Shown: positions 23,454 through 31,064 of the stretch, one piece after another
How the letters are laid out: the number at the start of each line of letters is the position of its first letter
Position numbering within the stretch: the first letter of the stretch is position 1
NCBI GenBank assembly: GCA_017577365.1
Contig: PKRJ01000027.1
Span: forward strand, 1-44,111
Direction of reading: 5' to 3'
DNA: 44,111 nucleotides
Source: Gammaproteobacteria bacterium
Lineage (GTDB): Bacteria; Pseudomonadota; Gammaproteobacteria; Steroidobacterales; Rariloculaceae
The notes under the pieces: generated by a model
Databases searched by the model: none
The model's input: only the letters and a program-made list of their open reading frames with translations
Told to the model about the DNA's origin: nothing
Position numbers and translations under genes: made by a program

Positions 23454-23480
23454 TAAAGATCCGGCGGGACGTGCCGACAC
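23454..23480 (+). promoter_or_regulatory. Sigma-28-like promoter of the small secreted protein gene
   Basis: TAAAGATC-N11-GCCGACAC has a strong -35 box, correct spacing and a -10 box matching at six of eight bases. It lies 40 bases after the preceding stop and about 65 bases before the next start, and suggests that the small secreted protein belongs to the flagellar regulon. Confidence 0.6.
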
Positions 23481-23545
23481 AGTGCCGGTGTGAAGGGTTC
23501 GCGGCCGCCTAAGCGAATCGAGCCAAGATATCGGAGGGACACTTT

Positions 23546-23866
23546 ATGTTGAAACGCGTTTCCTGCTTCGTCGCCGTATCCGCGCTGCTCAGCGGTCCGG
23601 CATTCGCCTGCGATTGGCCGACAGAAAGCGTCGACGACATCCCGCGCGGGGCGACCGCGACGCAGCAGGAGATGGACGCGGCGCGCAAGAAGGTCGCCGC
23701 GTACGTCAAGGCGCTCGAGGAATACGCGGCCTGCATGGATGCTCGGCCGGGCGGTGCGCGCGACCGCGATCGCGCGATCGCGGAGGCCCAGCGCGTGGCC
23801 GACCGGATGAACCGCGAGATCCGCCAGTTCAACCGGTCGCTGCAGCTCCGTCAGGCCTCGACCTGA
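23546..23866 (+). CDS. Small secreted protein of unknown function
   Basis: A 106-residue protein with a clear Sec signal peptide (about 1-21, cleavage AFA-CDW). The mature part is short, charged and mainly helical: DDIPRGATATQQEMDAARKKVAAYVKALEEYAACM. It has two cysteines (C22 and C63) that could form a disulphide. From memory, similar short exported proteins with an IP-x-G-x-T-A-T-x-x-E-M motif and a following helix are widespread in proteobacteria, without known function. A strong GGAGGG ribosome site precedes the ATG. A sigma-28-like promoter upstream and the position behind the che operon hint at a link to motility. Confidence 0.8.
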   Translation: MLKRVSCFVAVSALLSGPAFACDWPTESVDDIPRGATATQQEMDAARKKVAAYVKALEEYAACMDARPGGARDRDRAIAEAQRVADRMNREIRQFNRSLQLRQAST

Positions 23867-23888
23867 CGCCGGCTCATTCGGAACGACG

Positions 23889-23925
23889 GGCGCGGCCTCG
23901 CCGCACGAGCCGGCGAGGCCGCGCC
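23889..23925. terminator. Bidirectional terminator-like hairpin
   Basis: A perfect 15-bp GC stem (GGCGCGGCCTCGCCG and its complement at 23911-23925) with a 7-base loop lies between the convergent small secreted gene and gloB. It can extend by three more pairs with one bulge. T-runs on either side are poor, so termination may be weak or need Rho, but the position fits a shared terminator. Confidence 0.6.
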
Positions 23926-23926
23926 G

Positions 23927-24700
23927 TCATTTGAAGGCATCCTTCAGCGCGCGCGTCCGCGCGAAGACCTCTACGTCGGTCGCGTTGGGAAGACCGATCG
24001 TCTCGCGCAAGCCCGAGCTGCGCGCGCGCAGGAACGGATTCGTCGCTTTCTCGAGCGCGACCGTCGTCGGCACCGTCGGCCGGCCCTCGGCGCGCAGTCG
24101 GTCGACCTCCGCGGCGCGGCGCCTGAGCGCCTCGTTGCCGGGCTCGACGCTCAGCGCGAAGCGCGCATTCGACTGCGTGTACTCGTGCGCGCAGTAGAGT
24201 CTCGTCTCGTCGGGCCACGCGGCGATCTTGCCGAGCGACGCCCACATCTGCGCGGGGGTGCCTTCGAACAGCCTGCCGCAGCCCATCGCGAACAGCGTGT
24301 CGCCGACGAACGCGATCCGATCGTCCGGGAAGTGATACACGACGTGCCCTCGCGTGTGGCCCGGCGTCTCGTGCACGACGACCCGCCGCGAGCCTAGCCG
24401 AAACTCCTCGCCGTCGGACACGCCGATATCGAGCCCGGGAATCCTAGCCGCGTCCGCTTTCGGCCCGATGATCCGGCAGCCGGTCCTCTCTTTGAGCTCG
24501 AGATTCCCGCCGGCGTGATCGTGATGGTGATGCGTGTTGAAGACGTAACCGAGCGTCCAACCCTGCGCGTCGAGCTCGCGAAGTATCGGCTCGACCTCGG
24601 GCGTGTCGATCGCAGCGGTCGCACCGGTGTCCGGATCATGGACAAGGAAGCCGTAGTTGTCGGCGAGGCACGGGAACATGCGCACCTGGATCTCGCTCAT
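23927..24700 (-). CDS. gloB: Hydroxyacylglutathione hydrolase (glyoxalase II)
   Basis: GloB hydrolyses S-lactoylglutathione to lactate and glutathione, the last step of methylglyoxal detoxification. It is a 257-residue metallo-beta-lactamase-fold protein with THHHHDHAGG (residues 57-65) binding two metal ions, then GHTRGHVVYHF, FVGDTLFAMGCGRLFEGT and YCAHEYTQSNARFAL. The frame is open 18 codons further upstream, but the ATG at 24700 has a very strong GGAGGAGG ribosome site and gives the family start MSEIQVRMFPCLADNYGF. Transcribed divergently from thrS. Confidence 0.95.
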   Translation of the reverse strand: MSEIQVRMFPCLADNYGFLVHDPDTGATAAIDTPEVEPILRELDAQGWTLGYVFNTHHHHDHAGGNLELKERTGCRIIGPKADAARIPGLDIGVSDGEEFRLGSRRVVVHETPGHTRGHVVYHFPDDRIAFVGDTLFAMGCGRLFEGTPAQMWASLGKIAAWPDETRLYCAHEYTQSNARFALSVEPGNEALRRRAAEVDRLRAEGRPTVPTTVALEKATNPFLRARSSGLRETIGLPNATDVEVFARTRALKDAFK

Positions 24701-24845
24701 CGCAACCTCCTCCGTCGCTCGCAGCGCGTCGCGGATGCCGTGAACGGCCCTCACGAGATCCCGTGCGGGCGTAGGTGGCGACCGGGGGCGTGCCTCGGCC
24801 TTCGCCGGGTCGCCCGAACGACTTCGACGCGCGGTGACTTAATCG

Positions 24846-24851
24846 TACAAT
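24846..24851 (+). promoter_or_regulatory. Candidate -10 box of thrS
   Basis: TACAAT lies about 49 bases before the thrS start. The surrounding 11 bases, TCGTACAATGC, recur exactly before the FAH-family gene at 26870-26880, supporting a real promoter element. No good -35 box is visible. Confidence 0.35.
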
Positions 24852-24899
24852 GCGCCCTCTTATCCGCTTAACCCGAATCGCCTCCGGCGAGGCAGCAAA

Positions 24900-26816
24900 G
24901 TGCCGCTGATTACACTTCCCGACGACAGCGTTCGCGCGTTCGACGCGCCGATCGACGGTCTCACGCTCGCGCGCTCCATCGGCGCGCGCCTCGAGAGAGA
25001 GGCCGTCGCGATGCGCGTCGACGGCCAGCTCAAGGACCTCACCGCGGTCATCGACCGCGACGCGCGCGTCGAGATCGTGACCCGCGACTCCGAGGACGGC
25101 CTCGAGGTGCTGCGGCACGATGCCGCGCACGTGATGGCCGAAGCCGTCAAGGAGCTCTATCCCGACACCCAGGTCACGATCGGCCCGGCGATCGAGAACG
25201 GCTTCTACTACGATTTCGCGCGCGACGAGCCGTTCACGCCGGAGGATCTGGAGCGGATCGAGGAACGGATGCGCGAGATCGTCAAGCGCGACGAGCCGAT
25301 CGTGCGCGAGGTCTGGAACCGTGACGACGCGATCCGCTTCTTCCGCGAGCAGGGCGAGCACTACAAAGCGGAGATCATCGAGTCGATCCCGCCCGACGAG
25401 CCGATCAGCCTGTATCGGCAAGGCAACTTCATCGACCTCTGCCGCGGGCCGCATCTGCCGTCGACCGGCCGGCTCGGGCAAGCGTTCAAGCTCATGAAGC
25501 TCGCCGGCGCCTACTGGCGCGGCGACGCGCGCAACGCGATGCTGCAGCGCATCTACGGCACCGCGTGGGCCGAGCCGAAGCAGCTCAAAGCCTATCTCGA
25601 GCAGCTCGAGGAAGCCGAGCGGCGCGATCACCGCAAGCTCGGCCGGCAGATGGATCTGTTCCATTTCCAGGACGAGGCCGTCGGCGCCGTGTTCTGGCAC
25701 CCGAAGGGGTGGACGCTGTTCCAGACGCTGGTCGACTTCCTCCGCAAGCGGCAGACCGCCGCGGGCTATCTCGAGATCAACACGCCCGAGCTCATGGACA
25801 TCAAGCTCTGGGAAGCCTCGGGCCACTGGGAAGCCTTCGGCGAGAACATGTTCACGAGCCGCATCCAGGACGACCGCGTGCTCGCCGTGAAGCCGATGAA
25901 CTGCCCGGGACACGTGCAGGTATTCAAGAGCGAGCTGCGCAGCTATCGCGATCTGCCGTTGCGCCTCGCCGAGTTCGGCAAAGTGCACCGCTACGAGCCG
26001 TCGGGCGCGCTGCACGGCCTGATGCGCGTGCGGGCGTTCACGCAGGACGACGCGCACGTCTTCTGCGAGGAACGCGACATCACGGCCGAGACGGGCCGCG
26101 TGTGCAACCTGCTCCTCGGCATCTATCGCGATCTCGGCTTCGACGACGTCATCGTCAAGTTCGCGGATCGGCCCGAGCGGCGCGTCGGCGACGACGCCGT
26201 CTGGGACCGCGCCGAGGCCGCGCTCAAGGCCGCGATGGAGGAGCTCGGCCTCGAGTACGTCTACAACAAAGGCGAAGGCGCGTTCTACGGACCGAAGATC
26301 GAGTTCGCGCTGCGCGACGCGATCGGGCGCGAGTGGCAGTGCGGCACCTGTCAGGTCGACCTGAACATGCCGCGCCGGCTCGGCGCGACGTATATCGGCG
26401 AAGACGGCGAGAAGCACGTGCCGGTGATGCTGCACCGCGCGATCTTCGGCTCGCTCGAGCGCTTCATCGGCATCCTCCTCGAGCACTATGCCGGCGCGCT
26501 GCCGCTGTGGCTCGCGCCGCTGCAGGTCGTCGTCGCGCCGATCACCTCCGACGCGGACGCGTACGCGTCGAGCATCGTCGAGCGGCTGCGCGCGGCGGGC
26601 CTGCGCGCGGAGGCGGACCTGCGCAACGAGAAGATCAACTACAAGGTCCGCGAGCATTCGCTCGCGAAGGTGCCCGTGCTGATCGCGGTCGGCCGCAAGG
26701 AGGTCGCGGACAATACCGTGTCGGTCCGCCGCCTCGGCGAGAGCGGCCAGAAGGTGCTCGCGCTCGACGCCGCGATCGACGCCTTGGTCCGGGAAGCGAC
26801 GCCGCCCGGCACCTGA
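24900..26816 (+). CDS. thrS: Threonine-tRNA ligase ThrRS
   Basis: A 638-residue class II aminoacyl-tRNA synthetase of standard length. It has an N-terminal TGS domain (1-60, MPLITLPDDSVRAFDAP), an editing domain with HDAAHVMAEA and later SAD-type motifs, a catalytic domain with the zinc-site motif MNCPGHVQVFKSELRSYRDLPLRLAEFGKVHRYE, and a C-terminal anticodon-binding domain. Translation begins at GTG with GAGG 7 bases upstream. In most bacteria thrS is followed by infC-rpmI-rplT; here the next gene is unrelated. Confidence 0.97.
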   Translation: MPLITLPDDSVRAFDAPIDGLTLARSIGARLEREAVAMRVDGQLKDLTAVIDRDARVEIVTRDSEDGLEVLRHDAAHVMAEAVKELYPDTQVTIGPAIENGFYYDFARDEPFTPEDLERIEERMREIVKRDEPIVREVWNRDDAIRFFREQGEHYKAEIIESIPPDEPISLYRQGNFIDLCRGPHLPSTGRLGQAFKLMKLAGAYWRGDARNAMLQRIYGTAWAEPKQLKAYLEQLEEAERRDHRKLGRQMDLFHFQDEAVGAVFWHPKGWTLFQTLVDFLRKRQTAAGYLEINTPELMDIKLWEASGHWEAFGENMFTSRIQDDRVLAVKPMNCPGHVQVFKSELRSYRDLPLRLAEFGKVHRYEPSGALHGLMRVRAFTQDDAHVFCEERDITAETGRVCNLLLGIYRDLGFDDVIVKFADRPERRVGDDAVWDRAEAALKAAMEELGLEYVYNKGEGAFYGPKIEFALRDAIGREWQCGTCQVDLNMPRRLGATYIGEDGEKHVPVMLHRAIFGSLERFIGILLEHYAGALPLWLAPLQVVVAPITSDADAYASSIVERLRAAGLRAEADLRNEKINYKVREHSLAKVPVLIAVGRKEVADNTVSVRRLGESGQKVLALDAAIDALVREATPPGT

Positions 26817-26872
26817 GTCCGCGGCGGGCTCGCCGAAGGCCCCGGCGGCGCGCCGAGCCTCCCCGCCGCTCG

Positions 26873-26878
26873 TACAAT
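26873..26878 (+). promoter_or_regulatory. Candidate -10 box of the FAH-family gene
   Basis: TACAAT, 29 bases before the gene start, in the same TCGTACAATGC context as upstream of thrS. No clear -35 box is visible. Confidence 0.35.
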
Positions 26879-26906
26879 GCATCGGACAGGCACGGGAGGG
26901 GTTCGG

Positions 26907-27767
26907 ATGCGGTTGATCAGCTTCACGACCGGCGTACGGACGAGCTTCGGCATCGTCGTCGGCGACGGCATCATCGACGCCGGCGCGCGGCTCGCCGGCG
27001 AGTTCGAGGGTCTACGCGATGTGCTCGCGGCGGGCGCGCTGAACCTCCTGCGCGGCATGGAGGGGCTGCCGGCGGATCTCGCCCTCTCCGACGTGCGCTT
27101 CCTGCCGCCGATTCCCGACCGAGCGACGAAAATCCTCTGCGTCGGGGTCAACTATTTGCCTCACATCAAGGAGATGGGCCGCGAGCCCCCGGAGCATCCG
27201 GTGGTCTTCGTCCGCTTCGCCGACAGCCTCGTGGGGCATCTCGAGCCGATGATCCGGCCTCGCGAATCGGTGCAATACGACTACGAAGGCGAGCTCGCGG
27301 TCGTGATCGGCCGGGCTGCCCGGCGCGTTCCGCCGGAGCGGGCGCTCGAGCACGTCGCCGGCTACGCGTGCTTCAACGACGGCACGCTGCGCGACTACCA
27401 GCGCCGCGGCCCGCAATGGACGCCGGGCAAGAATTTCCCCCGCAGCGGCGCATTCGGACCGTGGCTCGTCACGACGGACGAGATTGCCGATCCGGCGGCG
27501 CTGACGCTCACGACGCGGCTGAACGGCGAGACCGTCCAGCACGAGCGCGTCGCCGAGCTCTATTTCGACGTGCCGCAGCTGATCGCGTATTGCTCGACCT
27601 TCACCGTGCTCGAGCCGGGCGACGTCATCGCGACCGGCACGCCGGGCGGCGTGGGCGCGGGACGCGAGCCGCCGCTGTGGATCGGGCCCGGCGACAGGGT
27701 CGAGGTCGAGATCGACGGCATCGGCAAGCTCGAGAATCCGATCGTCGATGAGCCGGACGCTCGTTGA
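26907..27767 (+). CDS. Fumarylacetoacetate hydrolase family protein
   Basis: A 286-residue FAH-fold enzyme. It has an N-terminal family domain, then ILCVGVNYLPHIKEMG, the metal site YEGELAVVIGRAARRV, an aspartate in YACFNDGTLRDYQRRGPQWTPGKNF and the C-terminal EPGDVIATGTPGGVG. Family members hydrolyse C-C bonds of 1,3-diketo acids, decarboxylate oxaloacetate, or act on acylpyruvates; the substrate cannot be chosen here. The ATG at 26907 is preferred over one ten codons earlier because GGGAGGGG lies 5 bases upstream. The end overlaps the next gene by 20 bases. Confidence 0.9.
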   Translation: MRLISFTTGVRTSFGIVVGDGIIDAGARLAGEFEGLRDVLAAGALNLLRGMEGLPADLALSDVRFLPPIPDRATKILCVGVNYLPHIKEMGREPPEHPVVFVRFADSLVGHLEPMIRPRESVQYDYEGELAVVIGRAARRVPPERALEHVAGYACFNDGTLRDYQRRGPQWTPGKNFPRSGAFGPWLVTTDEIADPAALTLTTRLNGETVQHERVAELYFDVPQLIAYCSTFTVLEPGDVIATGTPGGVGAGREPPLWIGPGDRVEVEIDGIGKLENPIVDEPDAR

Positions 27768-28383
27768 TGCCGCCGCGTCGCGAGGCCTCGTGCTCGTCGC
27801 GCTGCTCGCATTCGTCGGCACGGCCGCGGCCGACGATGCCGATCTCGAGTGGATCGACCGCGACGCGATCGAGGCCGGCGAGATCGCGGTGCGCACGAGC
27901 ATCGATAGCGGCACGGTCACGGTCGATACCGCGGCGCTGATCGACGCGCCTCCGCAAGCGATCTGGGCCGTCCTGACCGCGTGCGAGGACGCGCCGGAAT
28001 TCGTGCCGAACGTTCTCGCGTGCGAACGCATCGAGCGGCTCGAGGACGGGCGCGCCGAGCTCTTCGTGCAGACGATCAAGCCGATCTTCTTCATCCCGCG
28101 CTTCGACTACGTCTTTCGGCTCGACTACACGCCGTACGAGCGCATCGACATGACGCGGATCAGCGGCGCCCCCGTGCATCGCATGGCGGGCACGTGGCGA
28201 TTCCTTCGGCAAACGGGAGGCGCGGTCCTGCTCGTGCACCATTTCGAGGTCGAGCCGGCGGTGCCGATCCCGCGCTTCATGGTGCGGGCGACGCTGCGGC
28301 GCGATCTGACCAAAACCATGGAGGCGCTCCGCGAGCGCGTCGAGGGGCGAGTCGACGGGCGCGCCGACGCGTCCAAGAACTGA
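27748..28383 (+). CDS. Exported START/SRPBCC-fold protein
   Basis: A 211-residue protein with an N-terminal hydrophobic signal (about 10-28, LVLVALLAFVGTAAADD) and one START-like/SRPBCC domain: AALIDAPPQAIWAVLTACEDAPEFVPNVLACERIERLEDGRAELFVQTIKP, later HRMAGTWRFLR and VEPAVPIPRFMVRATLRRDL. The fold binds hydrophobic ligands in a deep cavity; a periplasmic location follows from the signal. Ligand unknown. The start lies 20 bases inside the FAH-family gene, so they are probably co-translated. Confidence 0.8.
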   Translation: MSRTLVDAAASRGLVLVALLAFVGTAAADDADLEWIDRDAIEAGEIAVRTSIDSGTVTVDTAALIDAPPQAIWAVLTACEDAPEFVPNVLACERIERLEDGRAELFVQTIKPIFFIPRFDYVFRLDYTPYERIDMTRISGAPVHRMAGTWRFLRQTGGAVLLVHHFEVEPAVPIPRFMVRATLRRDLTKTMEALRERVEGRVDGRADASKN

Positions 28384-28430
28384 GCCGCCGCGCTTCGAAT
28401 GAGCGTATTCACGCTACAGGCGGAGGGCGC

Positions 28431-29735
28431 GTGACCGCGGGAACCGGCGGATCGGGCCGTACCGCCGCCCTGAAGCGCGAGCTCGGACCGTTCGGGGCGG
28501 TGATGATGGGCCTCGGCGCGATGCTCGGCACCGGGGTGTTCGTCAGCATCGGGCTCGGTGCGGGGCTAGCCGGACCCGCGGTGATCCTCGCGCTCGCGAT
28601 CGCCGCCGTCGTCGCGCTCTGCAACGGGCTCTCGAGCGCACAGCTCGCCGCCGCGTATCCGGTCAGCGGCGGCACTTACGAATACGGCTACCGGCTGCTC
28701 GGACCGCGCGCCGGCTTCACGGCCGGGTGGGTATTTCTCATCGCGAAGTCGACGTCCGCCGCGACCGCGGCGCTCGGCTTCGCGGGCTATCTGCTGCACG
28801 CGCTAGGCCTCGATCCGCGCCATGCCGTGCCGGTCGCGCTCGGCGCGATCGCGGCGTTGACGGCCGTCGTTCTCGCCGGCATCCGCCGCTCGAATGCGGC
28901 GAATATCGCGATCGTGTCGGTGACCGTGCTGGCGCTTCTCTTCTTCGTCGGCGCGGGCTTGCCGGCCGTCGATGTCGCGAATTTCTCGCCGTTCGTCGGC
29001 GGCGCGAGCGAGCGCGGGCCGGTGGCGCGTTTTCTCGAAGCGACCGCGCTGATGTTCGTGGCTTATACCGGCTACGCGCGGATCGCGACTCTCGGCGAGG
29101 AAGTCCGGCAGCCCGAGCGCACGATCCCGCGTGCGATCGTCGCTAGCGCGCTGATCGCGATGGCGTCGTACGTCCTCGTCGCTCTCGTCGCCGTCGGCGT
29201 CGCGGGCGGCGATGAGCTGCTGGCCGCGACCGAGCGGCAAGCCGCCCCGCTCGCCGTCGCCGCGAAACGCTTCACCGCACCATACGCGGACCACGTGCTC
29301 GTCGTCGGCGCGATCGCCGCGATGCTGAGCGTGCTGCTCAATTTGCTTCTTGGGCTGTCGCGCGTCGTGCTCGCGATGGCGCGGCGCGGCGACGTTCCCG
29401 AGTTTCTCGGCCGCTTGAACGCCGCAAGGACGACCCCGACGTGGGCCGTCCTCGCCGTCGCGCTTCTCATCGCCGGCATCGCGGCGACCGGCGACGTGCG
29501 GGTGACGTGGTCCTTCAGCGCATTCGCCGTGCTGATCTACTACGCGCTGACCCATCTCGCCGCGCTGCGGCTCGCCCCGGCCGAGCGGAGGTATCCGCGC
29601 GCCGTCGCGCGGCTCGGGCTCGCCGGCTGCCTCGGGCTCGCGTTCTTCGTCGATCCGCGCATCTGGCTGACCGGCCTCGTCCTCCTCGCGGCCGGGCTGC
29701 TCTGGCACGCCGCCGCGGCTCGCCTCCGCGGCTAG
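28431..29735 (+). CDS. APC-family amino-acid permease
   Basis: A 434-residue integral membrane transporter with about 12 hydrophobic helices. The N-terminal signature is FGAVMMGLGAMLGTGVFVSIGLGAGLAGPAVILA, typical of the APC superfamily, followed by YPVSGGTYEYGYRLLGPRAGFTAGW and EEVRQPERTIPRAI. The substrate is likely an amino acid or amine but cannot be named. It starts at GTG with GGAGG 5 bases upstream; a longer open frame from 27981 is a shadow of the START-protein gene. Confidence 0.9.
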   Translation: MTAGTGGSGRTAALKRELGPFGAVMMGLGAMLGTGVFVSIGLGAGLAGPAVILALAIAAVVALCNGLSSAQLAAAYPVSGGTYEYGYRLLGPRAGFTAGWVFLIAKSTSAATAALGFAGYLLHALGLDPRHAVPVALGAIAALTAVVLAGIRRSNAANIAIVSVTVLALLFFVGAGLPAVDVANFSPFVGGASERGPVARFLEATALMFVAYTGYARIATLGEEVRQPERTIPRAIVASALIAMASYVLVALVAVGVAGGDELLAATERQAAPLAVAAKRFTAPYADHVLVVGAIAAMLSVLLNLLLGLSRVVLAMARRGDVPEFLGRLNAARTTPTWAVLAVALLIAGIAATGDVRVTWSFSAFAVLIYYALTHLAALRLAPAERRYPRAVARLGLAGCLGLAFFVDPRIWLTGLVLLAAGLLWHAAAARLRG

Positions 29736-29847
29736 GGGCACTCCCCCCGGGACGGGACAGACGCCGTGCAGGCCCTCCCCGCCGTGCCCCGAAGGAAAAT
29801 AGCCCGTGCAGGCCTCTTCCGCGCCCGGCTCTCAGTGCGAGGGGCGG

Positions 29848-30762
29848 TCAGATGTCGGCTTCGGCGCCAGCCGGCGCGCGCGTCGCGGTGAGCGACGCGA
29901 AATCGAACAGCGTGCGGTCCGCGAGATGCGACGGCGTGACGTTCTGCAGCGCGCGGAAGAGCCGATCGGTGCGGCCTGGGTCCTCGCGCTCCCACTGCCG
30001 GAGCATCGCCTTGATCTTCGCCCGCTGCAAATTCTCCTGCGATCCGCAGAGATTGCACGGGATGATCGGGAACTGCCGCCCGCGGGCGTAGCGTGCGATG
30101 TCTTTCTCCGCGCAATAGGCGAGCGGCCGGATGATCACGTGGCGGCCGTCGTCGCTGACGAGCTTCGGCGGCATCGCCTTCAGCCGCCCGCCGTGGAACA
30201 TGTTGAGGAACAGCGTCTCGACGATATCGTCGCGATGGTGGCCGAGCGCGATCTTCGTCGCGCCGATCTCGTCGGCCACGCGGTAGAGGATGCCGCGACG
30301 CAGTCGCGAGCATAGCCCGCACATCGTCTTACCGTCGCCGATGACCCGTTTCACGATCGAATACGTGTCCTCGGTCACGATCCGATACTCGACGCCGAGC
30401 CGCTCGAGATATGCGGGCAGGACGTCCGCCGGGAAACCCGGCTGTTTCTGGTCGAGGTTCACGGCGACGAGCTCGAAACGCACCGGCGCGCGCCGCGCGA
30501 GGCTCATCAGCATGTCCAGCAGCGTGTACGAGTCCTTGCCGCCGGACAGGCAGACCATGACCCGGTCGCCGTCCTCGATCATGCGGTAGTCGGCGATCGC
30601 GCGGCCGACCTCACCACGGAGCTGGGCCTCGAGCTTCTTGCACCGGCCGGACCGGCGGGCCGCTCCTGCCTCCTCCGCCGCCGCGGGATGCGGATCCGCA
30701 GCCGGAACGGCATTTTCCACCGTCGGCAGCGGCTCTTGCGGCGCGGCGCTCGTCGTCGACAT
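29848..30762 (-). CDS. ttcA: tRNA 2-thiocytidine(32) synthetase TtcA
   Basis: TtcA thiolates C32 of certain tRNAs using ATP and a 4Fe-4S cluster. The 304-residue protein has the PP-loop SGGKDS (73-78) and the cluster cysteines C148/C151 (MCGLC) with C236/C239 (CNLCG) available in the C-terminal part. The segment IALGHHRDDIVETLFLNMFHGGRLKAMPP is characteristic. The first ~38 residues are Ala/Pro-rich and not conserved. The 112 bases between its end and the permease hold two copies of GTGCAGGCC but no gene. Confidence 0.95.
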   Translation of the reverse strand: MSTTSAAPQEPLPTVENAVPAADPHPAAAEEAGAARRSGRCKKLEAQLRGEVGRAIADYRMIEDGDRVMVCLSGGKDSYTLLDMLMSLARRAPVRFELVAVNLDQKQPGFPADVLPAYLERLGVEYRIVTEDTYSIVKRVIGDGKTMCGLCSRLRRGILYRVADEIGATKIALGHHRDDIVETLFLNMFHGGRLKAMPPKLVSDDGRHVIIRPLAYCAEKDIARYARGRQFPIIPCNLCGSQENLQRAKIKAMLRQWEREDPGRTDRLFRALQNVTPSHLADRTLFDFASLTATRAPAGAEADI

Positions 30763-31064
30763 AGGGTTCGTTCCGTCGTTTCAGTTCCGGCCCGATCGGC
30801 CGATATGGGAGGGACACCCTAGGGAAAGGCGTCGGGCCATGATAGCGGATCGACGGAGCGAAAAGCAGCGCGGGGCCCGAGGACCGGAAGCCGCGGAGCA
30901 GGCTCGCCTCCCCGCCCGGGGATTCCCCGAGGCGGGCGGAGGGCCATCCCGCACGGGCCTGCAGGGGTTTCCCGAACTCCGGAGTTTGGCTCTGTGAAGC
31001 CTATCACTGCACCGGCCGAGCGCTTTGCCTAGGGTACCCGTTCCGATATGTAAACCAGGCCGTC
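30763..31064. other. Divergent intergenic region ttcA/histidine kinase, no gene
   Basis: The 302 bases contain no convincing gene. They hold an 11-bp GC hairpin with small bulges (30907-30941, loop ATT), a perfect 12-bp palindrome AACTCCGGAGTT (30975-30986) and a CRP-like dyad (30993-31008). A weak sigma-28-like pair TTCAGTTC-N11-GCCGATAT sits at 30780-30806 but is far from the next start. Confidence 0.6.
30993..31008 (+). promoter_or_regulatory. CRP/Vfr-like binding site upstream of the histidine kinase
   Basis: TGTGA-AGCCTA-TCACT matches the TGTGA-N6-TCACA consensus at nine of ten defined bases. Its centre lies about 64 bases before the kinase start. A weak promoter TTGCCT (31025) to TATGTA (31046) lies just downstream, which would place the site where an activator binds. 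Inference only. Confidence 0.45.

Noticed and set aside
29736..29847. Repeated GTGCAGGCC segments between the permease and ttcA
   Set aside because: Two short, imperfect copies without wider structure; probably chance in GC-rich DNA.
30780..30806. Sigma-28-like pair TTCAGTTC-N11-GCCGATAT upstream of the histidine kinase
   Set aside because: The -35 box matches at only five of eight bases and the pair lies about 260 bases from the next start.
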